Part shown: one piece after another, positions 46,489-54,738 of the stretch | How positions within the stretch are numbered: the stretch's first letter is position 1 | How the letters are laid out: every line of letters starts with the position of its first letter | Assembly (NCBI RefSeq): GCF_001905445.1 | Contig: NZ_LIVQ01000002.1 | Coordinates: forward strand, 682,001-746,000 | Length of the DNA stretch: 64,000 bases | From: Streptomyces sp. CB00455 | GTDB taxonomy: Bacteria; Actinomycetota; Actinomycetes; Streptomycetales; Streptomycetaceae | Reading direction: 5' to 3' | Notes under the pieces: model-generated | The model's database searches: none | What the model was told of the DNA's origin: nothing | The model's input: only the letters and a program-made list of their open reading frames with translations | Translations under genes and position numbers: made by a program

Positions 46489-46587
46489 TAGCCGAATGTG
46501 TCACGAGTCAGCCTGTGGAGGACCCCTTACCCTTCCACCGGCATCGGTGCGCACCCACCACCCGGCGCGGGCGGTCGTACGCCGCTG

Positions 46588-47703
46588 CTACCCGCGGCCG
46601 CGGAAGCGCCGGCGTTCGCCCGAGGCGGCGGCCTGGGCCGCGTCGGCGAGGCGCACCACGGCGGTGTCCCGGCCGGCCACCACCGGCTTCGGCGAGCGCG
46701 CGGCCTTCGCCTTGTACTGGGCGGCGTCCGCCAGCCGGAACAGCCGCCGGGAGGACTTCACCAGGCCGATCGGGTCCCCGGTGGAGGCGACCCCGCAGGC
46801 CACGCCCTCACCCAGCTCCAGCTCGGCGGCCCGGGCGCAGAGCTCCTCGGTGACCCGCACCACCTCGTCCGCCGTCGGACCCACCCCCACCAGGCAGAAT
46901 TCGTCACCGCCCAGGCGCGCCACCAGCGCCCCGGGCAGCATGGCCCCGCACAGGCTCAGGACCGACCCGAACCGCTCCAGCAACCGGTCGCCCATGGCGT
47001 GGCCCAGGGTGTCGTTGACCCGCTTGAGGCCGTTGAGGTCGCAGACCACGAGGCTGACGACGGCCCCGGTCCGCCGGTGCTCCTCCAGCGCCTCGTCCAG
47101 CCGCATGTCGACCGCCCGCCGGTTCGCGAGGCCGGTCAGCGGATCGGTGAAGGCCAGGCGCCGGGCCTCCGCCAGCCGCTCGCTCTGGGCGAGCCCCGCC
47201 GCCACCACGGCCGCGAGCACGGTGGCGAACTCGGCGTCGTCCTCGTCGAAGTCGGGCAGGCCCTCGTCCCGGGCGATGTACAGCTCTCCCCAGGCGCGCC
47301 CGCTGAGCACGATGGGCGCCACCACGCAGGTGCCGCGACCGCGCCGGCGCAGGGCCTCCCCGCGCCGGCCCGGCCGGTCGCCGACGGCGCTCTCCACCCA
47401 GGCGTGCGGGCCGCCGCCGCCCGCCCAGCGCTCGTGCAGGAATTCGGTGACTTCGGGGAAGTCGTGCACGGGGTAGGACTCGTCGTCGGGGAACTCCTCC
47501 TCCCCCGCCCGGCGCTCGCCTTCGTTCACGAGCACCCGCAGGCGCCCCCGTTCGCGTTCCCACGCGGAGATCGCGGCGAAGGAGCCGTCCAGCGCCACCC
47601 GCGCCCCCCGCGCGGCCGCCCGCACACTGTCCCGCGGCGCGCACGCCGCGGCCATCGCCTGTGCGAGGCACACCACGGCTCGCAGCCGCCCGTCAACTCC
47701 CAT
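46588..47703 (-). CDS. GAF-GGDEF diguanylate cyclase
   Basis: 371 residues. A GAF-like sensor domain (about 10-180) is joined to a GGDEF domain with an intact active site ARLGGDEFCLVG and the entry motif FTDPLTGLANRRAVD. It should make cyclic di-GMP, which in Streptomyces controls development through BldD. No EAL domain and no transmembrane helix. Same direction as cya and the enoyl-CoA hydratase gene, 89 nt downstream of the latter. ATG 47703 chosen; GTG 47706 is next to it. Confidence 0.92.
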   Translation of the reverse strand: MGVDGRLRAVVCLAQAMAAACAPRDSVRAAARGARVALDGSFAAISAWERERGRLRVLVNEGERRAGEEEFPDDESYPVHDFPEVTEFLHERWAGGGGPHAWVESAVGDRPGRRGEALRRRGRGTCVVAPIVLSGRAWGELYIARDEGLPDFDEDDAEFATVLAAVVAAGLAQSERLAEARRLAFTDPLTGLANRRAVDMRLDEALEEHRRTGAVVSLVVCDLNGLKRVNDTLGHAMGDRLLERFGSVLSLCGAMLPGALVARLGGDEFCLVGVGPTADEVVRVTEELCARAAELELGEGVACGVASTGDPIGLVKSSRRLFRLADAAQYKAKAARSPKPVVAGRDTAVVRLADAAQAAASGERRRFRGRG

Positions 47704-47792
47704 CACCCCAGGCTAAGCACTTTTATCCGATTTAGTGACAATTGGCGCGCCATTCGCCGCCATCAAGATCACAAACCTGGGCTCCGGAGCCG

Positions 47793-48587
47793 CTAGTGGC
47801 CGGGCCAGTTCGGCTTGCGCTTCTCGTTGAAGGCCGCCACGCCCTCCGCCCGGTCGCCCGAGAAGGCCACCGTCCGCCAGGCCGCGTCCTCGACCTCCAG
47901 CCCGGCCGCCAGGTCCATCCCGTGCCCCAGCCGCAGCGCCCGCTTGGCCGCCCGCAGCCCCACCGGGGAGTTCGCCGCCATCCGCGAGGCCAGCGCCAGC
48001 GCCTCGGCCGTGTCCCGTCCCGCGGCGACCACCGAGTCCACCAGCCCCAGGGACAGCGCCTCGGCCGCCCCCACCCGGCGCGCCGTGAAGATCAGCTCGG
48101 CCGCCCGGGCCGCACCCACCCGGCGCGGCAGCAGCTGGGTGCCCCCGCCGCCGGGGATCACGCCCACCGAGACCTCGGGCAGGCCCACCACGGCCGTCTC
48201 GTCCGCCACGATCACATCGCAGGCCAGGGCCAGCTCGAAGCCGCCGCCGAGCGCGAAGCCGTGCACCGCCGCGATCGTCGGCACCGGCAGCTCCAGTACG
48301 CCCCCGTACGCGCCCCGCGTGGTCGGCCGCTGCCGCACCAGCTCGGCGTCCGACAGGGAATTGCGCTCCTTGAGGTCCGCCCCGACGCAAAAGGCCCGCT
48401 CCGCGGTCGAGGACAGCACCACCACCCGCACCGAGTCGTCCGCGGCGAGCGAGGCGCAAGCCGCTCCGATGGCGCGGGCCATCTGCGTCGACACCGCGTT
48501 CATGGCCTTGGGGCGGTCCAGGACCAGCTCCGCGACCCCGCCCTCGTGCCGACGTACCGCCACGAACTGCGACTCGGACTGCGACAC
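47793..48587 (-). CDS. Enoyl-CoA hydratase/isomerase family protein
   Basis: 264-residue crotonase-fold enzyme. CoA oxyanion-hole segments are SSTAERAFCVGADLKE and HGFALGGGFELALACD; the catalytic acidic position is near LPEVSVGVIPGGGGTQ, consistent with hydratase activity. It probably acts in fatty-acid or amino-acid acyl-CoA degradation. It starts 26 nt after cya on the same strand. Confidence 0.92.
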   Translation of the reverse strand: MSQSESQFVAVRRHEGGVAELVLDRPKAMNAVSTQMARAIGAACASLAADDSVRVVVLSSTAERAFCVGADLKERNSLSDAELVRQRPTTRGAYGGVLELPVPTIAAVHGFALGGGFELALACDVIVADETAVVGLPEVSVGVIPGGGGTQLLPRRVGAARAAELIFTARRVGAAEALSLGLVDSVVAAGRDTAEALALASRMAANSPVGLRAAKRALRLGHGMDLAAGLEVEDAAWRTVAFSGDRAEGVAAFNEKRKPNWPGH

Positions 48588-48613
48588 GACAGGACCCTCC
48601 CGGTTAACGAACG

Positions 48614-49768
48614 TTACCCGGGGATCTTAGGCGTCCGCCGCGTGAGCGACCAGGGCTCCACGACACCCAGCCCGCGCACCGGCCGCTGCCACATCGGCTG
48701 GAGCGCGAAGCGGTACCCGCCGCCGCCCTCCTGCGACTCGGCCTCCTTCTCCGACACCGGGGCGGCGCCCATGCGGCCCAGCTCCTCGGCCATCGCACCG
48801 TCCACCAGGACCGCGTCCTTCGGCGCTATCGAGGTCAGCCTGCTCGCCAGGTTCACCGTCGTCCCGAACACGTCGCCCATCCGGGTCGTCACCGTGCCGA
48901 AGGCGATCCCCACCCGCAGCTCGGGCATCTGGGGATCGGCCTCCATCGTCTCGATGAGCCGCAGCGCGATCTCCGCCGCCGTCGCCGCGTCGTCCGCCGC
49001 GTACAGGACCTCGTCGCCCAGCGTCTTGATCAGCCGGCCGCCGTGCGCGGCCACCAGGTCCGCCGCCGTCGTCTCGAAGGCCTCGACCAGCTCGCCGAGC
49101 TCCTCCTCCTCCAGCCGCCGGGTCAGACGGGTGAAGCCCACCAGGTCGGCGAAGCCCACCGCGAGCCGCCGGTCGACCATCTCCTCGTCGTCCGCCACCT
49201 GCACCACGCGCCCCGTCGCCGCCGCCAGCTGGCGGCGCCACACGTAGACGAGGAACTCCTCCAGTTCCGGGAGCAACAGCTCCACCAGGGGGTACGTGAC
49301 CTCCGTACGGGTCATCCCCGGCTCCGGCGGCTCCGTCAGGCCCTCCAGGAAGGAGTCGATCTGCCACTCCGCCAGCCGCGCCGTGGTCTGCCCGGTGGAG
49401 CGCGCCACCTGCACCGCCATCGGCTCGGACAGCAGCCCGGCCTCCACCAGGCCCGCGAGCCGGCGCAGCGCCAGCACGTCCGCCTCCGTCAGGGCCTTGG
49501 CCTGCCCGATGTCCGCGAATCCCATGGCCCGCCAGAAGCGGGACGCCAGCTCCATCGAGACGCCCGCGCTGCGGGCGGCCTGGAAGGGGGTGTAGCGGCG
49601 CTCGGCGCCGAGGATCAGCTGCTCCAGCCGGATCGCGAGGGGGTCGGCGGTCGGCTGCGCCGTGTGGTCCACCTCGTGGTGCGGGGTGTGCTGGCCGCGC
49701 CCGATCGGGGTGCCGGGACCGGAGGGCCCCGGGGCGGACGCGCTGGACGTAGGGTCGTCGACGGTCAA
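48614..49768 (-). CDS. cya: Class III adenylate cyclase
   Basis: 384 residues. An N-terminal regulatory region (residues 1 to about 200, including a helix-turn-helix-like block YTPFQAARSAGVSMELASRF) precedes the class III cyclase domain starting AVGFADLVGFTRLTRRL, with metal Asp, transition-state residues in TVNLASRLTS and a GDEVLYA element. The protein makes cAMP. TTG 49768 is the likely start: AGGAGG stands 6 nt upstream and upstream in-frame starts lack such a site. A Crp-like palindrome lies about 90-105 nt upstream. Confidence 0.93.
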   Translation of the reverse strand: MTVDDPTSSASAPGPSGPGTPIGRGQHTPHHEVDHTAQPTADPLAIRLEQLILGAERRYTPFQAARSAGVSMELASRFWRAMGFADIGQAKALTEADVLALRRLAGLVEAGLLSEPMAVQVARSTGQTTARLAEWQIDSFLEGLTEPPEPGMTRTEVTYPLVELLLPELEEFLVYVWRRQLAAATGRVVQVADDEEMVDRRLAVGFADLVGFTRLTRRLEEEELGELVEAFETTAADLVAAHGGRLIKTLGDEVLYAADDAATAAEIALRLIETMEADPQMPELRVGIAFGTVTTRMGDVFGTTVNLASRLTSIAPKDAVLVDGAMAEELGRMGAAPVSEKEAESQEGGGGYRFALQPMWQRPVRGLGVVEPWSLTRRTPKIPG

Positions 49769-50118
49769 GGGCCGCCTCCTGTCCATTTCCGTGCGCACTG
49801 CCTGCCGAACCGGGTGATCACCAGGAGTACCGGGATCGCCTAAACCATACGGCAGGTGTGCCGTAGCTCACTCCCCCTCCCCGCCATTGCGGCCCGGTCC
49901 GGCCGCGGGGCGCCTCCTGCCGGACCCGGGTGGTCCCTACGGGCCCGGGAACGCCCGTACCTCGCGTTTCCTGCGCGCGTTCCCCCGCCCGCTCCGGCGC
50001 CTGCCCCGGCGGCGCCCCTCCGACTCGTCCGCGGGGCGGGTTTTCTCGCACGGAGCGGGCGTGAGGGGCGGCCGCGCGGCGGGCGGGGGCACGGGGGCGC
50101 GGCGGGCGGGGGCCGGGG
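49769..50118. other. Gene-free region between birA and cya
   Basis: 350 bp holding the cya leader, a Crp-like site (49857-49872), a GGTGATCACC palindrome (49813-49822) and then GC-rich sequence up to the birA stop. No plausible protein on either strand. Confidence 0.6.
49857..49872. promoter_or_regulatory. Possible Crp (cAMP receptor) site upstream of cya
   Basis: TGTGCCGTAGCTCACT matches the TGTGA-N6-TCACA layout at eight of ten defined positions. It lies upstream of the cAMP-forming gene, where feedback by Crp-cAMP would make sense. Recognised by eye; not tested against a matrix. Confidence 0.35.
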
Positions 50119-50985
50119 TCAGTGGACGGAACGCAGGTGGACCACGTCACCCGCGCCCACCGCCTCGTGCGTCTCCTCGGCCGTACGGATCACCAGTCGC
50201 CCGTCGGTGTCGATCGCTTCGGCCGTTCCGGTGAGCGTGCGGCCGCCGGGCAGCTCCGCGCGGACGTGGCGGCCGAGGGTGGCGCAGCCCGCCGCGTAGG
50301 TCTCCTGCAGGGCGCTCGCGGCCGGATCGCCGCCGCAGGCGCGCCAGTTCCCGTACCACTGCTCCAGGGAGCGCAGTACGGCCCGCAGCAGCGGGTCGCG
50401 GTCGGTCACGGTGGCCTTGGCCAGCGCCAGCGACCCGGCGGCCGGCACCGGCAGCTCGTCCTCGGTCAGGGTGACGTTGAGCCCGATCCCGATCACGACG
50501 CCGTCGGCCACCCGCTCGGCGAGGATCCCGCCGGCCTTGCGCTCCTCGCCGTCCACGGCCACCAGCAGGTCGTTGGGCCATTTGAGCGCGGTGTCCACGC
50601 CCGCGGCCCGGGACAGCCCCGTCGCGGTGGCCACCCCGGCCAGCAGGGTCAGCCACCCCCACCGCTCCTGCGGCACCGCGTCGCCCGGCTTGAGCAGGAC
50701 GGAGAAGAACAGTCCGGACCGGGCCGGCGCGACCCAGCTCCGGTCGAGCCGACCGCGCCCGGCGGTCTGCTCCTCGGCGACGAGCACGGCCCCCTCGGGC
50801 AGGTGCGCGGCCCGCCCCGCGAGGTCGCTGTTGGTGGAGCCCGTGGAGGACACGACCTCCAGGGAGGACCACAGTCCCCCCTCGGTGACCAGGGCCCGCC
50901 GCAGGCCGGCGGCGTTCAGCGGCGGGCGGTCCAGACTGGACCAGCGTCCGGCGGAAGCTCCCGTTGATGCATCTGAAGGCGTCAT
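50119..50985 (-). CDS. birA: Biotin--[acetyl-CoA-carboxylase] ligase
   Basis: 288-residue biotin protein ligase that charges the carboxylase encoded nearby. The catalytic domain shows SSTGSTNSDL, the biotinyl-AMP loop AGRGRLDRSW, LKWPNDLLV with the catalytic Lys, and a C-terminal SH3-like domain. There is no N-terminal repressor helix-turn-helix, so this is the monofunctional group I type. The ATG at 50985 lies 7 nt after TACTGT and has no ribosome-binding site, which suggests a leaderless transcript divergent from pccB. Confidence 0.95.
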   Translation of the reverse strand: MTPSDASTGASAGRWSSLDRPPLNAAGLRRALVTEGGLWSSLEVVSSTGSTNSDLAGRAAHLPEGAVLVAEEQTAGRGRLDRSWVAPARSGLFFSVLLKPGDAVPQERWGWLTLLAGVATATGLSRAAGVDTALKWPNDLLVAVDGEERKAGGILAERVADGVVIGIGLNVTLTEDELPVPAAGSLALAKATVTDRDPLLRAVLRSLEQWYGNWRACGGDPAASALQETYAAGCATLGRHVRAELPGGRTLTGTAEAIDTDGRLVIRTAEETHEAVGAGDVVHLRSVH

Positions 50986-50992
50986 GCAAGCC

Positions 50993-50998
50993 ACAGTA
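50993..50998 (-). promoter_or_regulatory. -10 element of leaderless birA transcript
   Basis: On the minus strand TACTGT precedes the birA ATG by 7 nt, placing the start point at or next to the initiation codon. Confidence 0.45.
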
Positions 50999-51116
50999 GG
51001 TGTGTCAAACGCCGCACTGCCGAGCGCCATGCCCGCCGATACGCTACGCACCAGTAGCCAGCAGTAGTCAATCAATTGACCAGGCCGTTGACACCACGCA
51101 GGGAGCCGCGACCCCG

Positions 51117-52709
51117 ATGTCACAACCGTCAGAGCCGATCGACATGCACACCACCGCGGGCAAGATCGCGGATCTGCAGCGCCGCATCGACGAAGCCACC
51201 CACGCCGGATCCGCGCGTGCCGTGGAGAAGCAGCACGCCAAGGGCAAGCTGACGGCGCGTGAGCGGGTTGCCCTGCTGCTGGACGAAGGGTCCTTCGTCG
51301 AGCTGGACGAGTTCGCCCGGCACCGCTCCACCAACTTCGGACTGGAGAAGACCCGCCCCTACGGCGACGGCGTCGTCACCGGCTACGGCACGGTGGACGG
51401 CCGCCCGGTGGCGGTGTTCTCGCAGGACTTCACCGTCTTCGGCGGCGCCCTCGGCGAGGTCTACGGCCAGAAGATCATCAAGGTCATGGACTTCGCCCTG
51501 AAGACCGGCTGCCCGGTCGTCGGCATCAACGACTCCGGCGGCGCCCGCATCCAGGAAGGCGTCAGCGCGCTGGGCATGTACGGCGAGATCTTCCGCCGCA
51601 ACGTCCACGCCTCCGGCGTGATCCCGCAGATCAGCCTCGTCGTCGGGCCCTGCGCGGGCGGCGCCGTCTACTCGCCCGCCATCACCGACTTCACGGTCAT
51701 GGTCGACCAGACCTCGCACATGTTCATCACCGGCCCCGACGTCATCAAGACGGTCACCGGCGAGGACGTGGGCTTCGAGGAGCTGGGCGGTGCGCGCACG
51801 CACAACAGCACGTCCGGCGTCGCGCACCACATGGCGGGTGACGAGAAGGACGCCATCGAGTACGTGAAGTCCCTCCTGGCGTACCTGCCGTCGAACAACC
51901 TCGCCGAGGCGCCCGCCTTCCCGGAGGAGGCCGACACCGAGGTCACCGACGCCGACCGGGAGCTCGACGTACTGATCCCGGACAGTGCGAACCAGCCGTA
52001 CGACATGCACACTGTTATTGAGCACGTGCTGGACGACGCGGAGTTCCTGGAGACGCAGTCGCTCTTCGCGCCGAACATCCTCACCGGTTTCGGCCGGGTC
52101 GAGGGACACCCGGTGGGCATCGTCGCCAACCAGCCGATGCAGTTCGCCGGCTGCCTGGACATCGACGCCTCGGAGAAGGCGGCACGGTTCGTCCGGACCT
52201 GCGACGCCTTCAACATCCCGGTGCTGACCTTCGTGGACGTCCCGGGCTTCCTGCCGGGTACGGACCAGGAGTACAACGGGATCATCCGGCGCGGGGCCAA
52301 GCTGATCTACGCGTACGCGGAGGCCACCGTGCCCCTCATCACCGTCATCACCCGCAAGGCTTTCGGCGGCGCGTACGACGTCATGGGCTCCAAGCACCTC
52401 GGCGCGGACCTCAACCTGGCCTGGCCGACCGCGCAGATCGCCGTCATGGGCGCTCAAGGCGCGGTGAACATCCTGCACCGGCGCACGATCGCGCAAACGG
52501 CTCCCGAGGAGCTGGAGGACACCCGCGCCCGGCTGATCACCGAGTACGAGGACGCGCTGTTGAACCCGTACACGGCCGCCGAGCGCGGTTACATCGACGC
52601 GGTGACCATGCCGTCCGAGACGCGGGCGCACGTGGTCAAGGGGCTGCGGCAACTGCGCACCAAGCGGGAGTCCCTGCCGCCGAAGAAGCACGGCAACATC
52701 CCGCTCTAG
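51117..52709 (+). CDS. pccB: Acyl-CoA (propionyl/acetyl-CoA) carboxylase beta subunit
   Basis: 530-residue carboxyltransferase subunit that transfers CO2 from carboxybiotin to propionyl- or acetyl-CoA, giving methylmalonyl- or malonyl-CoA for lipid and polyketide synthesis. Both crotonase-like halves are present: [13 protein letters not shown] and [13 protein letters not shown] in the first, [23 protein letters not shown] and [14 protein letters not shown] in the second. Actinobacterial beta-subunit length. The Asp in [20 protein letters not shown] region that separates propionyl- from acetyl-CoA preference is compatible with propionyl use (family knowledge). The epsilon gene follows after 12 nt. 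Confidence 0.95.
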   Translation: MSQPSEPIDMHTTAGKIADLQRRIDEATHAGSARAVEKQHAKGKLTARERVALLLDEGSFVELDEFARHRSTNFGLEKTRPYGDGVVTGYGTVDGRPVAVFSQDFTVFGGALGEVYGQKIIKVMDFALKTGCPVVGINDSGGARIQEGVSALGMYGEIFRRNVHASGVIPQISLVVGPCAGGAVYSPAITDFTVMVDQTSHMFITGPDVIKTVTGEDVGFEELGGARTHNSTSGVAHHMAGDEKDAIEYVKSLLAYLPSNNLAEAPAFPEEADTEVTDADRELDVLIPDSANQPYDMHTVIEHVLDDAEFLETQSLFAPNILTGFGRVEGHPVGIVANQPMQFAGCLDIDASEKAARFVRTCDAFNIPVLTFVDVPGFLPGTDQEYNGIIRRGAKLIYAYAEATVPLITVITRKAFGGAYDVMGSKHLGADLNLAWPTAQIAVMGAQGAVNILHRRTIAQTAPEELEDTRARLITEYEDALLNPYTAAERGYIDAVTMPSETRAHVVKGLRQLRTKRESLPPKKHGNIPL

Positions 52710-52721
52710 GAGGTCGGTCCT

Positions 52722-52931
52722 GTGGTGATCAAGGTCGTCAAGGGGAATCCCACCGCGGAGGAGCTGGCCGCCGCACTGGCAGTGGTCCAGGCGCGCGCGG
52801 CGGCGCTGGCCGCCGTGCCGTCGGAGCCGCCGCCGGTGCCCGACGAGTGGTCGACGCCGGCCCGGGTGGCCCGGCACCGGCTGCGGACGCCGGGTCCGCG
52901 CGCGTGGGGCCGTACGTACTGGCCGGGCTAG
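52722..52931 (+). CDS. Acyl-CoA carboxylase epsilon subunit
   Basis: 69-residue small protein beginning VIKVVKGNPTAEELAAALAV and ending with the W-G-R-T-Y-W-P-G type tail. This matches AccE/PccE epsilon subunits, which strengthen the actinobacterial alpha-beta carboxylase complex. GTG start; AGGAGG overlaps the pccB stop codon, so the two are translated together. Confidence 0.92.
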   Translation: MVIKVVKGNPTAEELAAALAVVQARAAALAAVPSEPPPVPDEWSTPARVARHRLRTPGPRAWGRTYWPG

Positions 52932-52993
52932 CCGTCACCCCGCCACCTCCTGCGGGCGCTTGTGCGAGGCCCGGGGAGAGGATGACGTGAACG

Positions 52994-53033
52994 GGGGGTG
53001 GCGCCTGAGTACGGGTACTCAGGCGCCACCCCC
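52994..53033. terminator. Perfect 19-bp inverted repeat after the carboxylase operon
   Basis: The arms 52994-53012 and 53015-53033 are exact complements separated by GG, with core TGAGTACGGGTACTCA. It lies 63 nt after the epsilon stop and 23 nt before the next ATG. It may terminate pccB-pccE transcription. Position and symmetry also allow an operator for the small gene that follows. Confidence 0.7.
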
Positions 53034-53055
53034 TTGCCGGGGTCAGGATCGGAGC

Positions 53056-53187
53056 ATGCTGTGGTCCGATCCCGAGAACGAGCCCCCGAAGGACATGCGC
53101 GACGCGCAGGCGATGGTGCGGCGGATGACCCTGGTGCTCGCCCTCGCCATGCTCGTCGTCGTGTACGTGCTGGGCGTGGGCTTCTGA
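53056..53187 (+). CDS. Small single-span membrane protein (43 aa)
   Basis: 43 residues: acidic N-terminus, then one transmembrane helix (about 24-42, LVLALAMLVVVYVLGVGF at the C-terminus). The ATG at 53056 has GATCGGAG upstream. Third-position GC is good and the gene is wedged between the carboxylase operon and maf. Probably a real membrane microprotein; function unknown. Confidence 0.65.
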   Translation: MLWSDPENEPPKDMRDAQAMVRRMTLVLALAMLVVVYVLGVGF

Positions 53188-53337
53188 GGGGACGGCCCGG
53201 GGGCCCGGGGTGCCTTCGGCGGATCCGGCGTGTCCCCGGCGTGCCCCGGGAGGGACGCCGCGGGCGCGTGGCGCGGCGCCCGCGTCCCCCGTCCGGGCGG
53301 TCTGCGGCAGGATCCGGTGCCCCCCTACGATGGGCCC

Positions 53338-53958
53338 ATGACCGTCACCCCGCTGCCCGCAAACGGCCGCAAGCTCGTCCTCGCGTCCGCCTCCCCCGCC
53401 CGGCTGAACCTGCTGCGGCAGGCCGGGCTCGCCCCGCACGTGATCGTCAGCGGCTTCGACGAGGACACGCTGGCGCACGACGAGCCGGCCGGGCTGGCGC
53501 TGGCGCTGGCCGAGGCCAAGGCCGGGGTCGTGGCGGCCCTGGACGAGGCGGCGGGCGCCCTGGTGATCGGCTGCGACTCGGTGCTGGAGCTGGACGGCGA
53601 GGCGCTGGGCAAGCCCGTGGACGCCGCCGATGCCACCGCACGCTGGAAGTCCATGCGCGGGCGGGCGGGCGTGCTGCGTACGGGGCACTGCGTGATCGAC
53701 ACGGCAGGCGGCCGCCAGGTCTCGGCGACGGCTTCCACGACGGTCCGCTTCGGCGAACCGACGGACGCGGAGGTCGCGGCGTACGTGGCGAGCGGCGAAC
53801 CGCTGCACGTAGCGGGGGCGTTCACGCTGGACGGGCTGTCGGCGCCGTTCATCGAGGGCATCGACGGGGACCCCGGCAACGTGATCGGGCTGTCGCTGCC
53901 GCTGCTGCGCTCCCTGCTGGGGGAACTGGGCGTGTCCATCACGGATTTGTGGGCGTGA
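53338..53958 (+). CDS. maf: Maf-family nucleoside triphosphate pyrophosphatase
   Basis: 206-residue Maf protein that removes non-canonical or modified nucleoside triphosphates. Family start [19 protein letters not shown], catalytic-type Asp in [18 protein letters not shown], and [31 protein letters not shown] at the C-terminus. The 3' end overlaps the convergent membrane-protein gene by 20 nt. Confidence 0.94.
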   Translation: MTVTPLPANGRKLVLASASPARLNLLRQAGLAPHVIVSGFDEDTLAHDEPAGLALALAEAKAGVVAALDEAAGALVIGCDSVLELDGEALGKPVDAADATARWKSMRGRAGVLRTGHCVIDTAGGRQVSATASTTVRFGEPTDAEVAAYVASGEPLHVAGAFTLDGLSAPFIEGIDGDPGNVIGLSLPLLRSLLGELGVSITDLWA

Positions 53959-54364
53959 GCTCCCGGTACGGCGACGGGGCGGCGTAGAGCATCAGGGTCA
54001 GGACCAGGAGACACAGGATCAGCATCATCACCGCGAAGGCGCCCCAGCCGACCAGGGCGACGGCGAGGATGCCGAGGACCCCGTGGGTGACGGCGGCGGC
54101 GACGAGCACGATGCGCGCGAAGGTGCCGGGGGCCCGGTCGCGGAGCGCCGACAGGGCGGCGAGCACGGCGCACAGCAGCAGGAAGGCCCCGATGCCCGCT
54201 CCGAGGACGTAGGTCGCCTTGGACATGACATCCGGATCGCTGCCCGCGATCGCCATCGACTGGTTCGCGGTGGTCGCGCCGAGCACGATGTGGACGAGCA
54301 CCAGCACCGCCGCTTCCGCGACGAGCACGATCGCGGCCAGTGCGGCCACGAGTCTGCGCAGCAC
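53939..54364 (-). CDS. Four-helix membrane protein (141 aa)
   Basis: 141 residues with four predicted transmembrane helices and no charged catalytic motif. GTG 54364 (then [11 protein letters not shown]) is the likely start, close to a G-run; GTG 54367 is adjacent. Relatives with this size and topology are frequent in Streptomyces as I recall. Function unknown. Its end overlaps maf. Confidence 0.75.
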   Translation of the reverse strand: MLRRLVAALAAIVLVAEAAVLVLVHIVLGATTANQSMAIAGSDPDVMSKATYVLGAGIGAFLLLCAVLAALSALRDRAPGTFARIVLVAAAVTHGVLGILAVALVGWGAFAVMMLILCLLVLTLMLYAAPSPYRELTPTNP

Positions 54365-54738
54365 CACGCCCCCCCCACTCGTCACAAGCCTGTTCGACGC
54401 CTGGAGGCTACTAACGGGTAAACCTGCGGACAAGGGGTGCGGGCCGCTTCGTTACGGTAGGCACCCCAGGATGGCGATCACGCAAAGAAAACGTGGGCCG
54501 TTCGTAGGGACTCGACAAAGAATCGCCCGGGGCCGCTGACCCGCCGCACAGAGACCTTCGCTACACGGGAGGGCTAATGTGCAGTCGGGGATCCCCCTGA
54601 CCTGGGGCGCCACAAGGGTTTCTTCGCCTCGAGGTGGACTCGAATCACACTCCGTGTGGGCAAGGTCACCTCTGGATAAGGGTCGAAAGGCCGTGTGGGC
54701 TGTCCCTAAACTCAGCTTGTTTCAAGGAGGGAGCCATC
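54365..54738. other. Divergent control region between the membrane protein and accA2
   Basis: 374 bp with no gene. It holds the start region of the minus-strand gene, a CACAC-TCC-GTGTG inverted repeat (54646-54658) and a possible promoter for the carboxylase alpha subunit (TCGAAA 54683-54688, 18 nt, TAAACT 54707-54712) shortly before the AAGGAGG site. Confidence 0.55.
54646..54712 (+). promoter_or_regulatory. Possible accA2 promoter and upstream inverted repeat
   Basis: Inverted repeat CACACTCCGTGTG (54646-54658), then TCGAAA and TAAACT with an 18-nt spacer; the start codon follows 26 nt after the -10. All by eye. Confidence 0.35.

Noticed and set aside
50925..50945. DasR-like word GGTCCAGACTGGACC inside birA
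   Set aside because: The half-site spacing differs from the DasR site pattern and it lies within coding sequence.
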